62,330 nt of DNA from an uncultured Treponema sp. (GCA_947177175.1 CAMWTK010000007.1:1-62330), one strand, 5' to 3'; positions 1 through 8,491 are shown, counted from the stretch's first letter. The notes: generated from the letters alone by a model not told the origin. Translations and numbers: made by a program.

Positions 1-51
<51 letters not shown>

Positions 52-114
52 ACTTGGGAGTTTGTGTGCGCCGTCCGCTTCATGGTACTATGATAACAGA
101 ACGGCGTACCGTTG

Positions 115-1305
115 TCAAAGCGCGCCGACGATTTCGTCCAGGATTGCCTGCGCCGCGGATTCCTTGCTTTGCAGGGGCAGCGGGCGGTCGCCGTGTTTGG
201 TGACGAGCGTGATGATGTTGGTGTCGCAGCCGAATCCCGCGCCCGCTTCGGTCAGGCTGTTGGCGCAGATGAGGTCGGCGTGTTTGCGGTCGAGTTTTTC
301 GCGGGCGTTCTGGGCAAGCTGCTGGGTCTCCATGCAGAATCCGCACAGGAATTGCCCCGGCCGTTTGTGTTCGCCGAGCCAGGCAAGGATGTCGTCCGTG
401 CGTTCCAGGGCGATTGTTGCCGCGCCGTCCGATTTTTTGATTTTCTGTGTGCTGTAGGACGCGGGGCGGTAGTCTGCCACCGCCGCCGCCATGATGATGA
501 TGTCCTGCGCCGCGCTCTGTTCCGTTACCGCCGTGAACATCTCGCGGGCGGTCGTCACGTCCCTGCGGCACACGCCGAGCGGGGTCGGGAGCGCGACCGG
601 TCCGCTGACGAGCGTTACGTCCGCGCCGCGCGCGGCGGCGATTTTTGCGAGCGCAAAGCCCATTTTGCCGCTCGAATGGTTGGTCAGGTAGCGCACGGGG
701 TCGAGCGATTCGCGGGTCGGTCCTGCCGTGACGAGGATTTTCTTGCCCGCAAGGTCTTTTTCGTAGCCGATCGTAAAGTCGATCCAGTCGAACAAAGTTT
801 CCGCTTCGGGCATTTTTCCCGCGCCGGTATCGCCGTTTGCCAGACGACCCGTCGCCGGTTCAATGACGGTCATGCCGTGGCGGCGGCAGGTGGCAAGGTT
901 TTCCTGCGTGGCGGGATTTTCGAGCATCGCCGTGTTCATGGCGGGGGCAATCAGCTTGGGGCAGCAGCAGGCGAGCAACGTGGTGGTGAGCATGTCGTCG
1001 GCAAGCCCGTGCGCCGCCTTGGCAATGACGTTTGCGGTGGCGGGCGCGAGCATGAACACGTCCGCCCGTTTGGCAAGCGCGACATGCTCCACGCTGTACT
1101 CAAAATTGCGGTCGAACGTGTCTATGAGGCATTTGTTGCCCGTGAGCGTCTCAAACGTAATCGGATTGATGAACTGCACGGCGTTTTTGGTCATAATCAC
1201 CTGTACGTTTGCACCTTCGCGTACCAGCGCGCGGGCAAGTCCCGCGATCTTGTAGGCGGCAATGCTTCCGCTCACGCCGAGGACGACTGTCTTTCCCTGT
1301 ATCAT
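115..1305 (-). CDS. coaBC: Bifunctional phosphopantothenoylcysteine decarboxylase / phosphopantothenate-cysteine ligase
   Basis: Carries out two consecutive cytoplasmic steps of coenzyme A synthesis: joining cysteine to 4'-phosphopantothenate, then FMN-dependent decarboxylation. The protein is 396 aa, the usual length. The N-terminal CoaC flavoprotein half (about 1-180) has GSIAAYK near residue 13, a conserved His at 74 and the PAMN substrate motif at 121-124. The CoaB half begins at ILVTAGPTRE (190-199), followed by NHSSGKMG. The CoaC loop reads LANGDTGAGKM, so Asn stands where the E. coli protein has its catalytic Cys (ACGD). Some lineages have Ser here, so this does not rule out activity. 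The start has an AAGGA ribosome site. Identification is secure. Confidence 0.95.
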   Translation of the reverse strand: MIQGKTVVLGVSGSIAAYKIAGLARALVREGANVQVIMTKNAVQFINPITFETLTGNKCLIDTFDRNFEYSVEHVALAKRADVFMLAPATANVIAKAAHGLADDMLTTTLLACCCPKLIAPAMNTAMLENPATQENLATCRRHGMTVIEPATGRLANGDTGAGKMPEAETLFDWIDFTIGYEKDLAGKKILVTAGPTRESLDPVRYLTNHSSGKMGFALAKIAAARGADVTLVSGPVALPTPLGVCRRDVTTAREMFTAVTEQSAAQDIIIMAAAVADYRPASYSTQKIKKSDGAATIALERTDDILAWLGEHKRPGQFLCGFCMETQQLAQNAREKLDRKHADLICANSLTEAGAGFGCDTNIITLVTKHGDRPLPLQSKESAAQAILDEIVGAL

Positions 1306-1361
1306 GGCTTTTCCTTTTTGTCAGTGTATCATGTTCCGCGCAAAAACGCTATAATGACCGC

Positions 1362-1562
1362 ATGGAAACCGAAGAACGCTTTATCGCGCTGGAAACAAAA
1401 CTGGCGTACCTTGAAGATTTTGTGGCGCAGTTGCAGCAGGAAGCCGTGACGAACGCAAAGCAGATTGCGATTCTGCGCGAGGAGAACAAAATGCTTGCCG
1501 GTCGGTACGAGGAACTGGCGCAGAACATCGACATTCCTGCCCGCCGTCCGCCGCATTATTGA
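1362..1562 (+). CDS. slyX: SlyX-like coiled-coil protein
   Basis: A 66-aa protein beginning METEERFIALETKLAYLED, mostly one amphipathic helix predicted to form a coiled coil, and ending with the RRPPHY tail typical of SlyX. The function of SlyX is not established in any organism. The start was chosen because TATAAT (1350-1355) lies exactly 6 bases before this ATG, which puts the predicted transcription start on the A of the start codon; there is no Shine-Dalgarno sequence. No good -35 is visible. It is divergent from coaBC, and the next gene starts one base after its stop, so the two are probably co-transcribed. Confidence 0.8.
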   Translation: METEERFIALETKLAYLEDFVAQLQQEAVTNAKQIAILREENKMLAGRYEELAQNIDIPARRPPHY

Positions 1563-1563
1563 T

Positions 1564-2499
1564 ATGCTGCTCTTTGTCAGCGGGCGCACCGACATTCCCG
1601 CGTTCTATGCCGACTGGTTTATGAACCGTGTGCGCGCGGGCTTTGTGGACGTGCGCAATCCGTACTATGCCCGTCAGGTAACGCGCTACCGCCTGTCCCC
1701 GGACGTGGTGGACTGCCTTGTGTTCTGCACGAAAAATCCCGCGCCCTTGCTCCCGCACCTGCCCGAACTGCGCGCGCGTGGCTTTGCCCTGTATATTTTT
1801 GTGACGATTACCCCTTACGGAACGGAAGTCGAGCCGAACGTTCCCCCCAAATCGGCGGTGGTGGACGCGACGCTTGCTTTGGGCGCGGCGATTGGCAAGC
1901 CCAACGTGTGCTGGCGGTACGACCCGATTTTTGTGGACGAAACGTATTCCGTTTCCGCGCATATCCGCAGTTTTCGGCAGCTGGCGGAGCAGTTGCGCCC
2001 GGCGACCGACCGCTGCGTTATCAGTTTTGTCGATTTGTATGAGAAGACGAAGCGGAATTTTCCCGCCGTGCAGGAAGTGAGCCGTGCCGACCAGCAGTTT
2101 TTGGCGCAGGCGTTCTCGCGCGTCGGCGCGCAGACGCGCATTCGTGTGGAGACGTGCGCGGAACAGGTCGATTTGAGCGCGTTCGGCGTGGCGGCGGGGG
2201 CGTGTGTCTCTCGCGCGGTCATTGAGCGCGCGGCGGGATTTCCGCTCGTCGCGTCGCTGCCCGTGCAGCATCTGCGGCGGCATTGCGGGTGCATTGCCAC
2301 GCATGACATCGGCGCGTACAACAGCTGCCCGCATGGTTGCCGCTACTGCTACGCCAATGACGATGCCGCGCTCGTCCGCAAGAATGCCGCGCTCCACGAC
2401 CCGCAGTCGTCGTTTTTGATTGGTGGCGCGCGTGACGGCGACGAACTGCATGAGGCAAAACAGGTGAGCCTGCGTGACGCGCAGTTGTGTTTGTTGTAA
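1564..2499 (+). CDS. DUF1848 family protein
   Basis: A 311-aa member of the DUF1848 family. The start MLLFVSGRTDIPAFY matches the conserved N-terminus of the family (SxRTDIPAFY), which fixes the start one base after the slyX stop. Further conserved blocks are VRNPYY, CLVFCTKNP and FVDLYEKT. The C-terminal Cys cluster CGC...YNSCPHGCRYCYAN resembles the CxxxCxxC Fe-S motif of radical SAM enzymes but is placed at the C-terminus. The biochemical role is unknown. There is no ribosome site of its own, so translation is probably coupled to slyX. Confidence 0.85.
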   Translation: MLLFVSGRTDIPAFYADWFMNRVRAGFVDVRNPYYARQVTRYRLSPDVVDCLVFCTKNPAPLLPHLPELRARGFALYIFVTITPYGTEVEPNVPPKSAVVDATLALGAAIGKPNVCWRYDPIFVDETYSVSAHIRSFRQLAEQLRPATDRCVISFVDLYEKTKRNFPAVQEVSRADQQFLAQAFSRVGAQTRIRVETCAEQVDLSAFGVAAGACVSRAVIERAAGFPLVASLPVQHLRRHCGCIATHDIGAYNSCPHGCRYCYANDDAALVRKNAALHDPQSSFLIGGARDGDELHEAKQVSLRDAQLCLL

Positions 2500-2522
2500 T
2501 GCGGCGTGTTTTGCGGTAGTAT
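2494..2522 (+). promoter_or_regulatory. Promoter of the fused ECF transporter gene (leaderless type)
   Basis: TTGTAA (2494-2499), a 17-bp spacer, TAGTAT (2517-2522), then 7 bases to ATG at 2530. The predicted transcription start falls at the start codon. No Shine-Dalgarno sequence is present. Confidence 0.55.
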
Positions 2523-2529
2523 GGGGATA

Positions 2530-4641
2530 ATGTCGTTGCTTTCCGTCGAACATCTTTCGTTCTCCTACCCGGAATCGCCAAAGCACGTGCTGCGCGACGT
2601 GTCGTTTTCCGTGCAGCCGGGCGAGTATGCGGTCATTTTGGGTACGAACGGATCGGGAAAAAGTACGCTCGCGCGGATTATCACGGGGTTTTTGTCGGCG
2701 CAGCAAGGAAATGTGCGGCTTGCGGACGGCGTTCGTGCAGGAATCGTGTTCCAGAATCCGAAAGATCAGATTGTGTCGGGCATTGTCTCGCGCGATACGG
2801 CGTTCGGTCCGGAGAATTTGGGGCTTTCGGACGCGGAAGTGGAGCAGCGCGTCATAGAAAGCCTGTCGGTCTCCGACTTGCTTGACCGTGCGGACAGCCG
2901 TACCAACGCGCTTTCGCTCGGGCAGATGCAGAAATTGGCGATGAGCGGCATTCTTGCCCTGCGCCCCGACCTGCTCGTGCTTGACGAGGCAACGTCCATG
3001 CTCGACCCGGAATCTCGCGCGGACGTTATGCAATTTTTGGACGCATGCAACCGGCGCGGGCAGACGATTCTGCACATTACGCATGATTATGACGAGGCGA
3101 TGCGGGCGCGACATATTATCGTGCTCCGTGAAGGGGCGGTCGTGTTTGACGGGACGCGCGCGGCGTTTGCGGCGGACGCGGCGTTGACGGGCGGATTGTT
3201 CGGCAGTCCGCTTGCCGAAAAGAAACGGTCGGCGCAGGATTTTTCCCGTGCGGAGGTCGCGCTTGCGTTCCGCGATGTCAGTTTTTCGTATGACGACTGC
3301 ACGGTGCTTGACCATTTTTCGGCGGATATTTTCCGGGGAACGCTCACGGCGATTACCGGCGCGAGCGGCGCAGGAAAATCCACGCTGCTTGAGGTGGCGG
3401 CGGGCTTGCTTGCCCATGGGGGCGAAGTGTTTGCGGATTCATGCCCGTCGCTCGCGCTGCAAGACAGTCAGGCGGCGCTGTTCGAGCCGTATGCCGCCGA
3501 TGACGTGGCGTTCGGTCCGAAAAATCAGGGCGTTCGTGGCAAGGAACTGAAAGCGCGTGTGTGCAGGGCGATGAACACGGTCGGTTTGCCGTTTGAGGCG
3601 TTTGCCGACCGGGCGACCCAGCAGCTGAGCGGCGGTGAAAAGCGCAAGCTCGCCATTGCCGGTATCATCGCAATGGACAGCGACGTGCTTTTGTTTGATG
3701 AGCCGACGGCAGGGCTTGACCCCGTGAGCCGCCACCGCGTGATGCAGCTGTTGCGCGCCCTGACGCAGGACGGCAAGACAGTGGTGTTCAGCACACACCG
3801 CATGGACGAAGCGGCGTTTGCCGACCGGGCAATCCACATGGAAAACGGCGCAATCGTCTCCGATTCTGCGGGGCAGCCGCTCGCGGATTCAGTGCGGCTC
3901 AAAGCAATGCCGCCGCTTGCTGGCGCGCCGATTCTTGCCACGTTGCGCAAGGCTGCCCGGTTCGGCACGGCGGGCGTGCATGTCCGCGGTATCGTCCAAA
4001 AACTGCGCCCGGCGTGGAAATATGTCGTGTTTCTGGCTCTGTTCGTGTGCGCGCTGTGCGTGCGGCATACGGTATTTGCGGCGGGCGTGGTGCTTGCGTC
4101 CGTGGTGTACGCGCTGCTTGCGAAGTATCCCGTCCGTCGGCTTTTTACGTCGTTCGCCAAAATCCTGCCGTGGATGCTGTTGTACTGCGCCATTCAGATG
4201 ATTTTTATTCCCGCGCGTGACGGCGAGCAGCATTTTACCGAATGGAAATGGTTTATGGTCACGCCGTTCAAGATATGGCTGTGCGTCCTTACGCTTGTCC
4301 GCGTGTTCGGTGCGCTGTCGGCGGTGCAAGTGTTCGTGCATTCTACGGGAGAAAAAGAAATCTTGGAAGGATTTTCGACGCTTGTCCGACCGCTTGCCGC
4401 GCTGCATATTCCCGTGCGCCCGCTCGTGGTGGTGGTGGAGATTATGTTCCGCTTCATTCCCATTCTGATAGACGAAGCGTCGGCAATCGTCAAGACACAA
4501 CTTGAGCGCGGGGGATTGGGCAATGCGAAAGGATTTTTTGCGAAGATACGGATTCTGTTCCCGCTGTTCATTCCGCTGATTATTCAGACGATTCGCCGTG
4601 CCGAAGTGCTTGCCGACGCGCTGTCGGCACGGTATTTCTAA
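2530..4641 (+). CDS. Energy-coupling factor transporter: EcfA-EcfA'-EcfT in one polypeptide
   Basis: A 703-aa fusion of both ATPases and the transmembrane subunit of an ECF (group II) vitamin or metal importer. ATPase 1 (about 5-225) has Walker A GTNGSGKST at 38-46, signature LSLGQMQKL and Walker B LLVLDEATSMLD. ATPase 2 (about 240-445) has Walker A GASGAGKST, signature LSGGEKRKL and Walker B VLLFDEPTAGLD. Both look catalytically complete. The rest (about 475-703) is an EcfT-like membrane domain with four or five hydrophobic segments and a C-terminal coupling region containing ERGG. ECF transporters need a separate S-component for substrate binding and none is encoded nearby, so the substrate cannot be named. 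ATG at 2530 was preferred over 2521 on promoter spacing. It converges on proS with no intervening base. Confidence 0.92.
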   Translation: MSLLSVEHLSFSYPESPKHVLRDVSFSVQPGEYAVILGTNGSGKSTLARIITGFLSAQQGNVRLADGVRAGIVFQNPKDQIVSGIVSRDTAFGPENLGLSDAEVEQRVIESLSVSDLLDRADSRTNALSLGQMQKLAMSGILALRPDLLVLDEATSMLDPESRADVMQFLDACNRRGQTILHITHDYDEAMRARHIIVLREGAVVFDGTRAAFAADAALTGGLFGSPLAEKKRSAQDFSRAEVALAFRDVSFSYDDCTVLDHFSADIFRGTLTAITGASGAGKSTLLEVAAGLLAHGGEVFADSCPSLALQDSQAALFEPYAADDVAFGPKNQGVRGKELKARVCRAMNTVGLPFEAFADRATQQLSGGEKRKLAIAGIIAMDSDVLLFDEPTAGLDPVSRHRVMQLLRALTQDGKTVVFSTHRMDEAAFADRAIHMENGAIVSDSAGQPLADSVRLKAMPPLAGAPILATLRKAARFGTAGVHVRGIVQKLRPAWKYVVFLALFVCALCVRHTVFAAGVVLASVVYALLAKYPVRRLFTSFAKILPWMLLYCAIQMIFIPARDGEQHFTEWKWFMVTPFKIWLCVLTLVRVFGALSAVQVFVHSTGEKEILEGFSTLVRPLAALHIPVRPLVVVVEIMFRFIPILIDEASAIVKTQLERGGLGNAKGFFAKIRILFPLFIPLIIQTIRRAEVLADALSARYF

Positions 4642-6486
4642 TTACTCCGCGTTCAATGCCGCAAGCGCGTCGCGCACAAACTGAATGGCTTTTTCCGCCG
4701 CCTGTTCTGCGGGCACGATTTCTGCTTCTGTCGCGTTGCGCGGCTTGCATTCCACGTTGGGGAGCGTCTTTTCGCCCACGGTAATGCGCAGCGGAATGCC
4801 GATCAGCTCCATGTCGGCGAATTTTACGCCGGGGCGTTCGTTGCGGTCATCAAGCAGCACCTCAATGCCGGCGCGGGTCAGTTCGTCGTAAAGCCGGTCG
4901 GCAACGGTTTTCATCTGCCCGTCGTATTTTATCGGCACAATGCAGACTTGGAACGGCGCGGTGCTCATTGTCCAGATGATGCCCTTGTCGTCGTTGTGGT
5001 TTTCGATAATCGAAGCGAGCGTCCGGTCCACGCCGATTCCGTAGCAGCCCATGGTCGGCGTTGCCGCCTTGCCGTTTTCGTCGAGGTAGGTGACATTCAT
5101 CGACTTGGTATATTTCTGCCCGAGCTTGAAGATATGCCCCAGCTCGTTGCCTTTGGTCGTGTGGAACGGATTGTCGCAGACCGGGCAGCGGTCGCCCGCC
5201 TTGACCATGCGGACATCCGCGTTCAGGAACGGTGTAAAGTCGCGCAACGGCTCAACGTGCTTGATATGGTAGCCTTCTTTGCCGCTTCCCGTGATTGCGT
5301 CGTGCATTTGCGCGGCGAGCGAGCCGTCTTCCTGCGTGGCGATGACGGAATAATCGGCGACGAGCGGCACGGTGGCGGCAGTCGGCCCGACGAACCCGTG
5401 GGGCGCGCCCGCATACTGCAAAACTGCCTTTTCGTCCGCCAGCTCGACCGCGCTCGCCTTGAGCGCGGAAGCCAGTTTCGCCTCGTTTACGTCTAAATCC
5501 GCGCGAATCAGCACGCAGAAATAAGCGACGGGATAATAACTGCCGCTCGGATCGTTGACCCGCTTGAACTGCTTGCCGTGCGCGTCCGCGCTCAGGTCGA
5601 GCGCGCAGTTTTCCACCTTGTAGATGAGCGATTTGATGAACGTCTTGGACGACGCGCCAAAAAACCGCTCCATGTCGGCAATGGAAAAGACGTTCGGGGT
5701 CGCCACGTCCTCATAGGGCAAATCGGTTTTGACCTGCGGCTTGCCGTCGCTGTCGGTCGCCACGTCGGGAGCGCAGGCGGCTTTTTCGGCATTTGCCGCA
5801 TAGCCGCAGTTGCCGCACAGAATGAGCGTGTCGTCGCCAATCGGACTTTCCACCATGAATTCTTCGCTGCCGCTGCCGCCCATTGCGCCGCTGTCCGCCT
5901 TGACAGGAATGATGTTCAGGCCGAGCCGCTTGAAGATGCGGAAATACGCCTTTTCATACGCGCGGTACGATTCGTCCAGGGATTCGTCGTTTGTGTGCAT
6001 CGTGTATGCGTCCATCATCGTGAATTCGCGCCCGCGCATTACGCCGTAGCGGGGGCGGATTTCATCGCGGTATTTGGTGTTGATTTGGTACAGGTTGACG
6101 GGCAACTGCTTGTAACTGGTCAGCGCGTCGCGCACGATTGCGGTGTAGCCTTCCTCCGCCGTCGGGCTGACAACCATATCCTGCTCGCCGCGGTTTTTCG
6201 CCTTGAGCATTTGCGGACCCATCGTTTCCCACCGCCCGCTTTCTTTCCAAATTTCGCCCGGCTGAATGACGGGAATCTTTATTTCCATCGCGCCGATACG
6301 GTCAAGTTCTTCGCGGATAATCGTTTCCACTTTGTGCAGGGAGCGCAGTCCCATCGGCAGGTATGCGTACAGACCGTTTGCCAGCTTGCGCACCAGACCC
6401 GCGCGGAGCATCAGAATATGGCTTGCGATAATCGCTTCTGCCGGGGCTTCGCGCAAGGTAGAAATATAATACTGAGACGTTTTCAT
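4642..6486 (-). CDS. proS: Proline-tRNA ligase (prokaryotic type with editing insertion)
   Basis: Charges tRNA-Pro with proline in the cytoplasm. At 614 aa it is slightly longer than the E. coli enzyme. The class II catalytic core begins MKTSQYYISTLREAPAEA, with KESGRWETMG and the motif 2 region PRYGVMRGREFTMMDAY. The insertion (editing) domain lies at roughly 220-400, and the C-terminal anticodon-binding domain contains DDRNERPGVKFADMELIG. An open frame runs upstream to 6819, but it consists only of the 41-bp repeat array. The true start is fixed by homology and by a canonical promoter 6 bases upstream. Confidence 0.97.
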   Translation of the reverse strand: MKTSQYYISTLREAPAEAIIASHILMLRAGLVRKLANGLYAYLPMGLRSLHKVETIIREELDRIGAMEIKIPVIQPGEIWKESGRWETMGPQMLKAKNRGEQDMVVSPTAEEGYTAIVRDALTSYKQLPVNLYQINTKYRDEIRPRYGVMRGREFTMMDAYTMHTNDESLDESYRAYEKAYFRIFKRLGLNIIPVKADSGAMGGSGSEEFMVESPIGDDTLILCGNCGYAANAEKAACAPDVATDSDGKPQVKTDLPYEDVATPNVFSIADMERFFGASSKTFIKSLIYKVENCALDLSADAHGKQFKRVNDPSGSYYPVAYFCVLIRADLDVNEAKLASALKASAVELADEKAVLQYAGAPHGFVGPTAATVPLVADYSVIATQEDGSLAAQMHDAITGSGKEGYHIKHVEPLRDFTPFLNADVRMVKAGDRCPVCDNPFHTTKGNELGHIFKLGQKYTKSMNVTYLDENGKAATPTMGCYGIGVDRTLASIIENHNDDKGIIWTMSTAPFQVCIVPIKYDGQMKTVADRLYDELTRAGIEVLLDDRNERPGVKFADMELIGIPLRITVGEKTLPNVECKPRNATEAEIVPAEQAAEKAIQFVRDALAALNAE

Positions 6487-6492
6487 ACGATT

Positions 6493-6521
6493 AGTGTAGC
6501 GAAAAAAACCTGCGATTTCAA
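6493..6521 (-). promoter_or_regulatory. proS promoter (leaderless type)
   Basis: On the minus strand: TTGAAA (6521-6516), 17-bp spacer, TACACT (6498-6493), then 6 bases to the proS ATG at 6486. Both elements and the spacing are near consensus, and the predicted transcript begins at the start codon. Confidence 0.75.
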
Positions 6522-6554
6522 CCGACGAACCAAACGAGCCGCTGCACCGTTCGC

Positions 6555-6908
6555 CAAAATTTCGTCTGGACGAGCAACGGCATTCCGCCATTTGCCGAAA
6601 TTCCGCTTGGACAAAGAACGGCATTTCGCCGGTAGTCAAAATTCCGTCTGGACGGGCAACGGCATTTCGCCGTTCGCTGAAATTCCGCTTGGGCAAGCAA
6701 CGGCATTTCGCCGTTTGCCGAAATTTCGTCTGGATAAGCAACGGCATTTCGCCGGTGGCTAAAATTCCGTCTGGACGAGTAACGGCATTTCGCCGTTTGC
6801 CAAAATTCCGCTTGGACAAAGAACGGCATTTCGCCGGTGGTCAAAATTCCGTTTGGGCAAGCAACGGCATTTTGCCGTTTGCCAAAATTCCATCTGGACG
6901 AGCAACAG
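6555..6908. repeat. Tandem array of 41-bp units (8 full plus 1 partial)
   Basis: Eight units of exactly 41 bp start at 6555, 6596, 6637, 6678, 6719, 6760, 6801 and 6842, with a partial ninth from 6883. A typical unit runs CAAAATTCCGTCTGGACGAG then CAACGGCATTTCGCCGTTTGC. Each carries a small inverted repeat ACGGC-ATTTC-GCCGT. Units vary in two segments (GTCTGGACGAG or GCTTGGACAAA; CGTTTGC or CGGTGGT), and similar variants recur five units apart, which suggests duplication of blocks. The array fills the gap between the polyferredoxin gene and the proS promoter. Because 41 is not a multiple of 3, it is not a coding repeat, although it reads open in some frames. Confidence 0.93.
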
Positions 6909-6917
6909 TGCGCGATT

Positions 6918-7757
6918 TTAACGGAGCGAAAAGCCGAGTTTGATGGCGTTTTGGGGGCAGATGTGGGCGCATTTTCCGCAGCGGATGCATTCGGCGGACT
7001 GCGGGTGAAGCACGGGGTCAACGTCCATGGGGCAGTGCGCGTGGCATGCGCCGCAGTGTACGCACGATTCGCCGTCCACGCGCAGACGGTACAGCGAGAT
7101 TTTGTTGCACAGCCCGTAGATTGCGCCGAGCGGACACAGGAGCTTGCAGAAAAATCGGCTGATGAACACGCACCCGGCGAGCGTCAGGACTAAAATTGAG
7201 CATTTGAGCGCGAACAGCCCGCCGATGACCGGGCGCAGTTCCGCGTGTGTCAGCAGTATCGGAATGCCGCCCTCAAGCGTTCCCGCGGGGCAGACGTACT
7301 CGCAGAACGCCGGGTCGCCGATTCCCGTGCCATTTGCCGAAGCCACGGGCAGAATCAGCACGAACACCGCGAGTACCGCATATTTGACGAACCGCAGCGG
7401 TTTGGGCAGGCGTACTTTTGGCGAGGGGATTTTGTGCAGCAGTTCCTGTACAAGCCCGAACGGACATAAAAATCCGCAGACGACCCGGCCGAGCACCACG
7501 CCGAACGCAAGCAATATGCCGACCACGTAAAAACTGAAGTCGAATTTAATCGACCCGGAAACCGCCTGAAGCGCACCGATAGGACAGGAAAGGGTCGCCG
7601 CCGGGCAGGAATAGCAGTTCAGTCCGGGCGCGCAAAAATTTTTCCACGAGCCGGAGTACAGTTTGCCGCCCGCAAAATTGCGCACGTGCGGATTGCAGAA
7701 CCCGAATGCGGCAATCTGAATTATCTTCCTGCGGACAGGATTCGTAATGGTGCGCAT
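6918..7757 (-). CDS. NapH/YccM-like membrane 4Fe-4S ferredoxin protein
   Basis: A 279-aa integral membrane polyferredoxin. The N-terminal part has CNPHVRNF and a Cys-rich loop (NFCAPGLNCYSCP, then LSCPIGALQ), followed by membrane helices and the repeated GxxxCGFLCPFGLxQE motif (RVVCGFLCPFGLVQELL; a second copy reads CKLLCPLGAIYGL). The C-terminus carries two ferredoxin clusters, CVHCGACHAHCP from residue 232 and CIRCGKCAHICP from 257. It probably passes electrons between a membrane donor and a periplasmic or membrane thiol partner. The start ATG overlaps the stop of the upstream CXXC microprotein (TGATG), so the two are translationally coupled. Confidence 0.88.
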   Translation of the reverse strand: MRTITNPVRRKIIQIAAFGFCNPHVRNFAGGKLYSGSWKNFCAPGLNCYSCPAATLSCPIGALQAVSGSIKFDFSFYVVGILLAFGVVLGRVVCGFLCPFGLVQELLHKIPSPKVRLPKPLRFVKYAVLAVFVLILPVASANGTGIGDPAFCEYVCPAGTLEGGIPILLTHAELRPVIGGLFALKCSILVLTLAGCVFISRFFCKLLCPLGAIYGLCNKISLYRLRVDGESCVHCGACHAHCPMDVDPVLHPQSAECIRCGKCAHICPQNAIKLGFSLR

Positions 7758-7903
7758 CAGCCAAGCCCCACGCATTCCAGGCAGATACGGATTGCCTTGT
7801 TCAGCACGAGCCGCAGTTCGCCGCGCTGTATGCCCGCCCATACGAATACGGCGGCAAGCGCGAGCAGCACGAACGGCACGAGCGCACGTACCGCCTGGAA
7901 CAT
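7757..7903 (-). CDS. CXXC-motif membrane microprotein (CD1871A-like)
   Basis: A 48-aa protein: start MFQAVRALVPF, one hydrophobic helix (about 8-25), then the invariant-looking tail NKAIRICLECVGLG with a CxxC motif at the extreme C-terminus. This tail matches what I recall of the CD1871A family of CXXC microproteins, which sit beside TlpA-like and 4Fe-4S membrane proteins. It is 19 bases downstream of the tlpA-like stop and overlaps the polyferredoxin start by one base, so the three form one operon. The CxxC probably relays reducing equivalents. Alternative TTG starts exist upstream. Confidence 0.78.
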   Translation of the reverse strand: MFQAVRALVPFVLLALAAVFVWAGIQRGELRLVLNKAIRICLECVGLG

Positions 7904-7922
7904 CGTCCTGCCGTGCAACGCG

Positions 7923-8468
7923 TCATGCTCCAAGGTAGTTTTCCACCGCCTGCTTGTAGCGCGGCACTTGTGCGCCTACGATCGGCTCGCCGATTACCAC
8001 GCCGTCACGGTCAACTAAAAACGTGGTCGGCACAAATTGTATGCCCTGCAAGAACGACGAAAAATCTGCGTTCGCAATCAAGTTGACAAAATTGGCGTGC
8101 GCGTCAGAAAGGATTTTCTTTGCGTCGGCAATGCCGTCCTTGTCGGTTTTTGCCCGCACGTCGCTGATAAGCCCGACGATTTGCACGTTCTCCGGCATTG
8201 CGTCCGCCCATGCGCCCAGCTTAGGCATTTCGGCAATGCACGGCGGGCAAAATGTTCCCCACACGTTCAGCACCGTTACGTCCGCCCGGCTGAAAAGGGC
8301 GTTGGTCACCGTGTTTCCGTCCAAATCCTGCGTCGTGAATGCGGGAACGGCAAGCCGCGCCGCCGTCATGTTCGGCACGGCGGGCGTTTTTGCGGTCGCG
8401 CTGTTTTTCCGGCATGACCCCGCCGCCATTGCGCAAAGCACCGCAAGCGCAACAATGATTTTCTTCAT
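7923..8468 (-). CDS. TlpA-family thioredoxin-like lipoprotein
   Basis: A 181-aa exported thioredoxin-fold protein. The signal peptide ends in lipobox AAGSC (Cys 19), so it is probably a lipid-anchored protein facing the periplasm. The catalytic motif is WGTFCPPC (Cys 74 and 77), and the cis-Pro motif appears as FVPTTFLVDRDG. It is expected to reduce (or exchange) disulfides on exported proteins. It is the first gene of an operon with the CXXC microprotein and the polyferredoxin, which fits a pathway bringing electrons across the membrane to TlpA. The ribosome site is GAGGAC. Confidence 0.9.
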   Translation of the reverse strand: MKKIIVALAVLCAMAAGSCRKNSATAKTPAVPNMTAARLAVPAFTTQDLDGNTVTNALFSRADVTVLNVWGTFCPPCIAEMPKLGAWADAMPENVQIVGLISDVRAKTDKDGIADAKKILSDAHANFVNLIANADFSSFLQGIQFVPTTFLVDRDGVVIGEPIVGAQVPRYKQAVENYLGA

Positions 8469-8491
8469 GGTTTGTCCTCAATATGAATAAA

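Noticed and set aside
112..1449. A 445-codon open frame on the plus strand
   Set aside because: It is antisense to coaBC, rich in Arg/His/Val as GC-rich shadow frames are, and has no ribosome site or family resemblance.
1381..3417. A 678-codon minus-strand frame over slyX, the DUF1848 gene and the ECF gene
   Set aside because: Basic, repetitive composition typical of an antisense frame; the plus-strand genes are unmistakable.
6487..6819. N-terminal extension of ProS by about 110 residues with repeated RNFGKRRNAVARPDG-like units
   Set aside because: The extension is only the translation of the 41-bp repeat array; homology and the promoter at 6493-6521 place the start at 6486.
6555..6908. CRISPR array
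   Set aside because: Units are contiguous 41-bp repeats without unique spacers, and there are no cas genes in the window.
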